Assembly: GCA_947165105.1 (NCBI GenBank)
Contig: CAMUZC010000116.1
Location: 1 to 5,024, forward strand
Direction: 5' to 3'
DNA: 5,024 nucleotides
From: an uncultured Lachnospiraceae bacterium
Lineage (GTDB): Bacteria; Bacillota_A; Clostridia; TANB77; CAG-508
Positions 1 through 5,024 of the stretch are shown in pieces. Position 1 is the stretch's first letter, and each line of letters begins with the position of its first letter. The notes below the pieces were generated by a model that worked only from the letters and a program-made list of their open reading frames with translations, did not search any database and was not told the DNA's origin. The position numbers were made by a program, and so were the translations under genes.

Positions 1-1
1 T

Positions 2-3000
2 ACAAGTGCTCATGCCTCAGAAAAGTATTTCAAAGATAATTGCAAAAGTGTTGAACATATTGCTCAAGTTTTCCGTACTGATTTAGTAAATGGTCTCAGT
101 TCTTCAAATCAAGGCGATTTAGAATGGAGAGAAAGAAAATGGGGAAACAACCATTTACCTCCAGAAAAAGAAAACTCCATTTTAGCCCATATAATAGAAT
201 GCTTTGAAGATCCAACTTTAAGAGTTTTATTGGTAGCCTCCATTGTTTCCCTTATTATTGGAGTCGCTAAAGATGGTATTAAATCTGGTTGGATAGAAGG
301 TACTGCCATCTTCTTTGCTGTATTTTTAGTCGTATCAATTAGTTCATATATGAACTACCAAGAAACAGAACAATTTTTAAAATTGAGCAGAGAAACAAAA
401 TTAAAAAAAGTATTAGTTATTCGTGATGGAAGAGAAAAAGAAATTTCTATTGAAGACGTTTTAGTTGGGGATGTACTTAAGCTTAGGATTGGAGACATTA
501 TTAATGTAGATGGATTTGTCTTCGGAGATGCCAAGGCTGGAATGGACGAATCCCCCGTCACTGGAGAATCTGATATCATGTGGAAAGTAAATAACTTTGA
601 ATTAAAAGGACAAAAATACACTTGTCCATTTGTTTTCTCTGGTTCCCAAGTTGTTGATGGTTATGGTAACATGGTAGTTGCTGCTGTTGGAGACAAAACA
701 TTTGAAGGTGCTAATAAAGCTTTACTTAACTCCAGTGGTGGTAAAGGTGAAGACGATGATGATGATGATGACGCCGATTTAACCCCACTTAAAAAACAAT
801 TAAATGAATTATCAAACTTAATCGGTGATTTAGGTTATTTAATGGCCATTTTAATCGGTTTTGTTTTATTCTTAAAAGAAACCATTGTAAACATATTTTC
901 AGGTATCTCAATTTGGACTTCACATGAACTTGATGTATTAGTAAATGCTTTCATTATCGCTGTTACAGTTATTGTTGTCGCTATTCCTGAAGGATTACCT
1001 ATGGCTGTTACTATTGCTCTTGCTTATTCTGTTGATAAAATGAAAAGAGAACATAACTTAGTTAAACATTTAGATAAATCTGAAGCTATGGGTAACGTTA
1101 ACAATGTCTGCACAGATAAAACCGGTACTTTAACTTTAGGTGTTATGAGAGTTACTGCTTTCTATATTGAAGAACAAGATATCAGATTAAGCAAAGATAA
1201 AATCAACGATAATAATTTAAGAGATTTAGTATGGAATTGTATTTATAAAAATATTACTTGTGTTGAAACTATTGATGAAAAAGGAAAACCAGTATTAAAC
1301 GGTGATATGACTGAAAAAGCCTTATATACTTATTTAAAAGAAGCTTCATATCCTTTAGAAGGAAACAGAAAAGGATTATATGTATTACCATTTAAATCCG
1401 ATTATAAATATATGATGAATATTTATAAAGAAGAAGATGGATATACTCTTTATGCCAAAGGTGCCCCAGAAAGAGTCGGAGAATTCTTCAGCTTATTCAG
1501 AGTAAGAGGAGGCCAAGAAGAAAATTATGAAGAACATAAACAAGATTTATTCGATAAACAAGCCGAATATGCAGAAGATTCAATGAGAACTCTTATTTTC
1601 GGTTATAAAAAAGTAACTGAAGAAGAAATTAAAAAATCAAAAGATGCCCATCCTGATGACGATTTAGGTTTCTTCCAAGAATTAGCTAAAGGACTTTGCT
1701 TCGCTTTTATGGTTGGTATTAGAGATGATAACAGACCAGATGTTCCTGAAGCTATTAGAAAATGCCATCATGCTGGTATTACTGTACGTATGGTTACTGG
1801 AGATAACATTAACACCGCTATTGCTATTTCAAAAGATGTTGGTATTATTGAACCCAACCAAGCTGCTCAATGCAAAGAAACCGCTAAAAAATTCAGAGCT
1901 GAAGTTGAAAAAAATCCAGATAATGCTCCACTTGCTATTAGAAATTTAGATCATCCAATTGCTTTAGAAGGAGAAATATTCAGAGTTGCTTGCGGAGGTA
2001 TTACTAAAAAACAACAAGATAAAGGTGGTGAATTAGAAATCTTCTTAAATAATAGAGAAGCATTTAAACATACAGTAAAAGATTTAAGAATTATTGCAAG
2101 AGCATCTCCCGAAGATAAATTCATTCTTGTCTTTGGATTAAAAGAATTAGGTAACATTGTTGCAGTTACCGGAGATGGTACCAATGATGCCCCTGCCCTC
2201 AGACAAGCTCACGTTGGATTCGCTATGGGTATTAGAGGAACTGATATTGCTAAAGATGCTGCTGACGTTGTCTTATTAGATGATTCATTCAGCTCAATTG
2301 TTACTGCTTGTAAATATGGTAGAAATGTATATGATTGTATCAGAAAATTCGTACAATTCCAACTCACTACTAACGTTGTTGCTGTATTTATGACTTTCTT
2401 AGGTGGTATTATATTAAAAGATTCACCATTAAATGCTATTCAAATGTTATGGGTTAACTTAATTATGGACTCATTTGCTTCCCTTGCTTTAGCCACCGAA
2501 GACCCAACTGAAGCACTTTTAGACAGAAAACCATATTCAAGAGAAGCCTCAATTTTAACTCCTATGATGAAATTAAATATTATTTCTCAATCCATATTCC
2601 AAATTACTACTTTAACTGTCATCATTTTCTATGGTGATTACATTTTTGGTGTTCCATCTGATAGAAATCTTGAACATTTCATGTGGAATAATGTTAATGG
2701 TTATCACTTCACTATATTCTTTAATATATTCGTCTTTATGCAAGTATTCAACTCAATCAATGCAAGAAAATTACAAAAAGATGAATTAAATGTTTTCACC
2801 GGTATTTGTGGTAATTGGTTATATATTTTAATTCAAAGTATTATTATTGTTGGTCAAATTATTTTAGTTACTTTCGGTGGTAGAGCAGTAAGAACTCACC
2901 CATTAAGCTTAAGACAACATGCTGAATGTCTTGGTATTTCTGCTATGACTTTAGTTTGGGGATTCTTTATTAAATTACTTCCAATTGATGTTACTGAAGA

Positions 3001-3136
3001 ATCAACTGAAGGTGAAGAACAAGTCAAGAAACCTGATACTTATAAGAAGACTGTTGGTTTAGGTTATATGAGCAGAGGTCAAATGAAGATGAACAGTGGA
3101 GTACGTGGATTAAATGCCAGCAGAGCCAAAAAGTAA
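2..3136 (+). CDS. Type IIB (PMCA-like) Ca2+-transporting P-type ATPase, 5' partial
   Basis: This pump uses ATP to move Ca2+ out of the cytosol across the plasma membrane or an acidic-store membrane. 1044 codons plus TAA are visible (residue 1 = bases 2-4). Domains in order: N-terminal region with the RxxxxGxN-type block (43-50), M1 about 72-92, M2 97-118, actuator domain with TGES 187-190, acidic run 250-259, M3 about 277-292, M4 with PEGLP 329-333, phosphorylation motif CTDKTGT with Asp372, nucleotide-binding KGAPE 486-490, MVTGDN 597-602, hinge TGDGTNDAP 723-731, M5-M10 about 785-996, and a 48-residue tail. Ion ligands Glu330, Asn819 and Asp823, with Gln914 in M8 (FMQVFNSIN), fit the single-site PMCA pattern rather than SERCA. 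The start lies upstream: no in-frame ATG occurs before base 350, which is inside M2, and only a few tens of residues should be missing. No intron interrupts the frame. Oddities are an Asp7 run, a 36-residue P-domain insertion, Gly380 where Asn is usual, and a short tail. The family call is very secure; the cellular membrane is inferred. Confidence 0.97.
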   Translation, partial: TSAHASEKYFKDNCKSVEHIAQVFRTDLVNGLSSSNQGDLEWRERKWGNNHLPPEKENSILAHIIECFEDPTLRVLLVASIVSLIIGVAKDGIKSGWIEGTAIFFAVFLVVSISSYMNYQETEQFLKLSRETKLKKVLVIRDGREKEISIEDVLVGDVLKLRIGDIINVDGFVFGDAKAGMDESPVTGESDIMWKVNNFELKGQKYTCPFVFSGSQVVDGYGNMVVAAVGDKTFEGANKALLNSSGGKGEDDDDDDDADLTPLKKQLNELSNLIGDLGYLMAILIGFVLFLKETIVNIFSGISIWTSHELDVLVNAFIIAVTVIVVAIPEGLPMAVTIALAYSVDKMKREHNLVKHLDKSEAMGNVNNVCTDKTGTLTLGVMRVTAFYIEEQDIRLSKDKINDNNLRDLVWNCIYKNITCVETIDEKGKPVLNGDMTEKALYTYLKEASYPLEGNRKGLYVLPFKSDYKYMMNIYKEEDGYTLYAKGAPERVGEFFSLFRVRGGQEENYEEHKQDLFDKQAEYAEDSMRTLIFGYKKVTEEEIKKSKDAHPDDDLGFFQELAKGLCFAFMVGIRDDNRPDVPEAIRKCHHAGITVRMVTGDNINTAIAISKDVGIIEPNQAAQCKETAKKFRAEVEKNPDNAPLAIRNLDHPIALEGEIFRVACGGITKKQQDKGGELEIFLNNREAFKHTVKDLRIIARASPEDKFILVFGLKELGNIVAVTGDGTNDAPALRQAHVGFAMGIRGTDIAKDAADVVLLDDSFSSIVTACKYGRNVYDCIRKFVQFQLTTNVVAVFMTFLGGIILKDSPLNAIQMLWVNLIMDSFASLALATEDPTEALLDRKPYSREASILTPMMKLNIISQSIFQITTLTVIIFYGDYIFGVPSDRNLEHFMWNNVNGYHFTIFFNIFVFMQVFNSINARKLQKDELNVFTGICGNWLYILIQSIIIVGQIILVTFGGRAVRTHPLSLRQHAECLGISAMTLVWGFFIKLLPIDVTEESTEGEEQVKKPDTYKKTVGLGYMSRGQMKMNSGVRGLNASRAKK
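752..772 (+). repeat. In-frame GAY trinucleotide run encoding seven aspartates
   Basis: Seven consecutive Asp codons (GAC, five GAT, GAC) are preceded by a Glu codon and followed by Ala-Asp. The run encodes residues 251-257 of the Ca2+-ATPase, in the linker between the actuator domain and M3. The five central GAT codons form a small microsatellite likely to vary in length between strains. In animal PMCAs this linker is the splice-site-A and acidic-phospholipid-binding region and is mostly basic. Confidence 0.9.
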
Positions 3137-3237
3137 AAAAGGTACTTTACTTTATTTATTAAATTCATAACGTTAAATTATATATTCTTTATTACATTAA
3201 TTTCGTTAAATTTTAAAAACAATAATTATTAAAAAAT

Positions 3238-3255
3238 CTTATTATTCTTATTATT
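3238..3255. repeat. Perfect 9-bp tandem duplication (CTTATTATT x2)
   Basis: Two adjacent identical copies of CTTATTATT lie in the convergent intergenic spacer. The C at the start of each copy makes this more than a simple A/T run. It is probably replication slippage in low-complexity DNA, with no evident function. Confidence 0.8.
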
Positions 3256-3268
3256 TTATTGATTTAAT

Positions 3269-3286
3269 TATTTTTTTAAAAAAATA
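3269..3286. repeat. 18-bp perfect palindrome around T7A7
   Basis: TA-T7-A7-TA reads the same on both strands and sits mid-way between the two convergent genes. Because it has no loop and only A/T pairs, it is a weak hairpin candidate. Such tracts are known to be stiff and disfavour nucleosomes. A role in bidirectional 3' end formation is possible but unproven, and chance is a fair explanation at this base composition. Confidence 0.7.
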
Positions 3287-3287
3287 T

Positions 3288-3300
3288 TAATAATAATAAT
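3288..3300. repeat. Short (TAA)4 microsatellite
   Basis: Four TAA units plus one further T lie directly after the T7A7 palindrome. This is a simple-sequence tract in A/T-rich spacer DNA with no assigned function. Confidence 0.75.
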
Positions 3301-3364
3301 TTATATTTTTAAATATTAAAAAAATAAATAAGAAAAATATAATTATTTATTAATTTTATTTTCA

Positions 3365-4945
3365 TCATAATCCTAATTTAGGAATTGAATTATTTTTCAT
3401 ACTTGAATTTGTATTATTTTCGGCTGGTTTATTTAAATCATTTCCAGAACTATTCATTATATCAGGAGTATTTTTTAGAACTTTATTTATCGAGTCAGAT
3501 GGTCTTAATAATAGATATATTAAACTTATCAGAAAAACAACAAATAAAATATATTGAAAAATATGATATTTATAAAAAAATTTAAAAAATTTTAAATATC
3601 TAATTTGAACATTAAAAATTATATTAATATCAGTAAAAACTACATAATCTTCTAGGCAATCAGCACAAAATTGAGTAATAGAACATGAAGCTAATAATAT
3701 AAGAGTAGTATTAAAAATGAATGAATTCATATATGTGCCATCTTTTTTCATAGGAAATATTTCCCAACAACATAAAATTCTTACTCCAAATTTAAAATTG
3801 CCTTTAATTACGCATAATAATAAATATAAGCTTAATATTGAAAAAATCAAAAAAGAAAGAAAAGCGCAATGATGATCATTCAAAAATACATACATTCTTG
3901 CCAAAAACGGAAATCGCGGCCTACCATTTTTCCTAATAAAATAAGAGCAAATAAACTGTATTATCCATAATAATGTAAAAATCGTTGCTAAAATACCTAA
4001 AGGTATTAATAGATAATATAATAAAACTACGCAATTTCCTTGCTTTCTAGCTTCTTGTCCTGCATTTACTATTTTATATTCTTCATCAATTAACATATAT
4101 CCTGCTCTAAATTGATTATATTTTCGATCATAATTTCTTCTTCTACTAGAACATTTAAATCTTTTATGATCTCCTTTTGCTTCCAATCTTTTTACTTCTT
4201 GCCCTAAAAGTCGTAATTCTTCTACATTTTTTAATAAAATAGTTTTTCTCCTATCAATTTCCAATGATTTCATATGTCTTGGCCTTTTTTTAAAAGCGCA
4301 AAATAAATCAATCGGCAATGCAGCCAAACCGATTCCGCCAAAAAAGGCAAATAATAACCATGAAACAAATAATAGAACTGCCATTGCATATATAAGAAAA
4401 TTGACTTTTATTTGAATATCTCCTTCTACAGATTGACAATAATCTGTAGAAATAAATGTTGTAAATGAATTTTGCATTTCGTCTAGATAATTACAAGTTA
4501 TACCTGTTATAGGTAAATCAGCTTTTCCTATGGAAAAATATAAAATTATTGTTATGAGTAAAAAAAATAAAAAATATATCAAAAACCAACACAAAGAATG
4601 AGTTATTTTTTCTCGAATTGACCAAGATTCATCTGCTTCATAATATGAAGTAGCAATAGGTGATACAACTAAGATATAAATTATTGTTAAAATATATATT
4701 ATATACCAAAAAACTTTCATGTTTAATCCACCACCAAAAGTACGATTATTACTAACATCTAAAGGTAATAATAACACTTGAATCCATGATAAGGTTAAAC
4801 CTATTATAACTATTATTTTCATTACCCATCCTAAACATGAACCTTTATCGTCTGGATGGCAAAAATATGCCAAAATATATATATTTGTTATTATTAACGC
4901 TATTACTAATAAAATAACAACTATTATTGTAAACCAATCAGCCAT
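3365..4945 (-). CDS. LIMR/LMBR1-family nine-pass membrane protein
   Basis: A complete 526-residue protein resembling the plant/protist LIMR family (LMBR1-like domain), close to the roughly 510 residues of the Arabidopsis member as I recall it. Human relatives are LMBD1, which acts in lysosomal cobalamin release, and the lipocalin receptor LIMR. Substrate and membrane here are unknown. Nine hydrophobic segments lie near 5-28, 40-60, 78-98, 117-140, 181-212, 306-336, 360-380, 408-428 and 462-480. Family landmarks are YxxxYFCHPDD (23-33), LLLPLDVSN (58-66), YYEADES (101-107), FFGGIGLAALP (201-211) followed by basic KKRPR, and FPMKKDGTYMNSFIFN then ITQFCADC (397-430). The 213-305 loop is charged, helical and probably cytosolic, which puts the loop with Cys151 and Cys170 on the luminal side. 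The tail after 482 is Asn/Ser-rich. The start at 4945 has A at -3 and G at +4, with an in-frame TAA 24 bases upstream. The stop is a tandem TGA TGA (3362-3367). No introns are seen. The gene converges on the Ca2+-ATPase. Confidence 0.92.
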   Translation of the reverse strand: MADWFTIIVVILLVIALIITNIYILAYFCHPDDKGSCLGWVMKIIVIIGLTLSWIQVLLLPLDVSNNRTFGGGLNMKVFWYIIYILTIIYILVVSPIATSYYEADESWSIREKITHSLCWFLIYFLFFLLITIILYFSIGKADLPITGITCNYLDEMQNSFTTFISTDYCQSVEGDIQIKVNFLIYAMAVLLFVSWLLFAFFGGIGLAALPIDLFCAFKKRPRHMKSLEIDRRKTILLKNVEELRLLGQEVKRLEAKGDHKRFKCSSRRRNYDRKYNQFRAGYMLIDEEYKIVNAGQEARKQGNCVVLLYYLLIPLGILATIFTLLWIIQFICSYFIRKNGRPRFPFLARMYVFLNDHHCAFLSFLIFSILSLYLLLCVIKGNFKFGVRILCCWEIFPMKKDGTYMNSFIFNTTLILLASCSITQFCADCLEDYVVFTDINIIFNVQIRYLKFFKFFYKYHIFQYILFVVFLISLIYLLLRPSDSINKVLKNTPDIMNSSGNDLNKPAENNTNSSMKNNSIPKLGL

Positions 4946-5024
4946 AATTTTATTATTTTTTTCAAATTAAATTATTTTTTATTAATAAATTAATAAAATA
5001 TTTTTTTAATTATTTTAATTAATT
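4946..5024 (-). promoter_or_regulatory. A/T-only 5' leader / partial promoter of the LIMR-family gene
   Basis: These 79 bases lie upstream of the LIMR-family ATG, and the window ends inside them. Only one base is G or C (C at 4963). An in-frame TAA at 4967-4969 (complement strand) closes the frame 24 bases before the ATG, so no N-terminal extension is possible without an upstream exon. The extreme composition makes TATA-like strings meaningless, and I call no specific element. No telomere repeat is visible at this end. Confidence 0.6.

Larger units (their letters stand above)
3137..3364. other. Convergent intergenic region, shared 3' flanks, about 93% A/T
   Basis: These 228 bases separate the two stop codons and contain about 17 G or C by hand count. 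Both transcripts must end here or overlap. AATAAA (3323-3328, + strand) and its complement TTTATT (3151-3156 and 3155-3160, for the - strand gene) match polyadenylation hexamers, but such matches are expected by chance at this composition and are not called as sites. I see no ORF, tRNA-like structure or stable GC-containing hairpin. The only recognisable structures are the small repeats listed separately. Confidence 0.85.

Noticed and set aside
230..352. Starting the Ca2+-ATPase at the TTG at 230 or the first in-frame ATG at 350
   Set aside because: The frame is open back to base 2 and encodes the expected PMCA N-terminal region; 230 is inside M1 and 350 inside M2. The true start lies before the window.
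109..621. Minus-strand open frames at 109-309 and 355-621
   Set aside because: They lie antisense to the conserved pump sequence, have no recognisable family features, and are shadows of the coding bias.
1713..2184. Alternative frames at 1713-1949 (+) and 1951-2184 (-)
   Set aside because: They overlap the highly conserved P domain of the pump in other frames and show no domain or protein-like composition.
3137..3260. Readthrough of the pump stop codon under a ciliate UAA = Gln code
   Set aside because: The roughly 1044 upstream codons contain no in-frame TAA or TAG, and the extension would be low-complexity and unlike any PMCA tail.
3385..3585. Plus-strand open frame of 66 codons
   Set aside because: It is antisense to the C-terminal part of the LIMR-family gene and is Tyr/Leu-rich low-complexity sequence with no support.
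4946..5024. Telomere or chromosome end at the right edge
   Set aside because: No G-rich/C-rich repeat is present; the sequence is nearly pure A/T.
1..5024. Mobile element, CRISPR array, tRNA or rRNA
   Set aside because: No terminal repeats, transposase motifs, regularly spaced repeats or RNA-gene consensus blocks are visible on either strand.

Overview
This window is nuclear DNA of a very AT-rich unicellular eukaryote. It carries two protein genes arranged tail to tail. Both families, a type IIB (plasma-membrane type) Ca2+-ATPase and a LIMR/LMBR1-family nine-pass membrane protein, are eukaryotic, and there is no sign of bacterial operon structure or ribosome binding sites. The two genes together give about 1570 codons of uninterrupted frame. 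Glutamine is written as CAA in every case checked, tryptophan as TGG, and the stops are TAA and TGA, so the standard genetic code is in use. That argues against Tetrahymena/Paramecium-type (UAA/UAG = Gln) and Euplotes-type or Blepharisma-type (UGA reassigned) codes. The non-coding DNA is extreme: about 17 G/C in the 228 bases between the genes and a single G/C in the last 79 bases. The best guesses are a ciliate with the standard code (for example a litostome or rumen ciliate, or a Stentor-like form), with an anaerobic fungus or an amoebozoan as alternatives. I cannot settle this from the sequence alone.

Layout: bases 2-3136 (+) hold a P-type Ca2+-ATPase lacking only its extreme N-terminus, which lies before the window. 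The frame is open back to base 2, and the first in-frame ATG (350) falls inside membrane segment M2, so it cannot be the start. Bases 3137-3364 are a short shared 3' region of almost pure A/T with small repeats. Bases 3365-4945 (-) hold a complete LIMR-family membrane protein of 526 residues, ending in two tandem TGA stops. Bases 4946-5024 are its A/T-only upstream leader.

The two genes are convergent and share only their 3' flanks, so the sequence gives no reason to think they are co-regulated. One exports Ca2+ from the cytosol. The other belongs to a family with roles described in vesicle/lysosome membrane trafficking or cofactor transport. I see no novel multi-gene system here. The points most worth a second look are inside the Ca2+-ATPase: a seven-Asp run where animal pumps carry a basic lipid-binding linker, a 36-residue insertion in the P domain, loss of a highly conserved Asn after the phosphorylation motif, and a very short C-tail with an RGQ...RGLN pattern.
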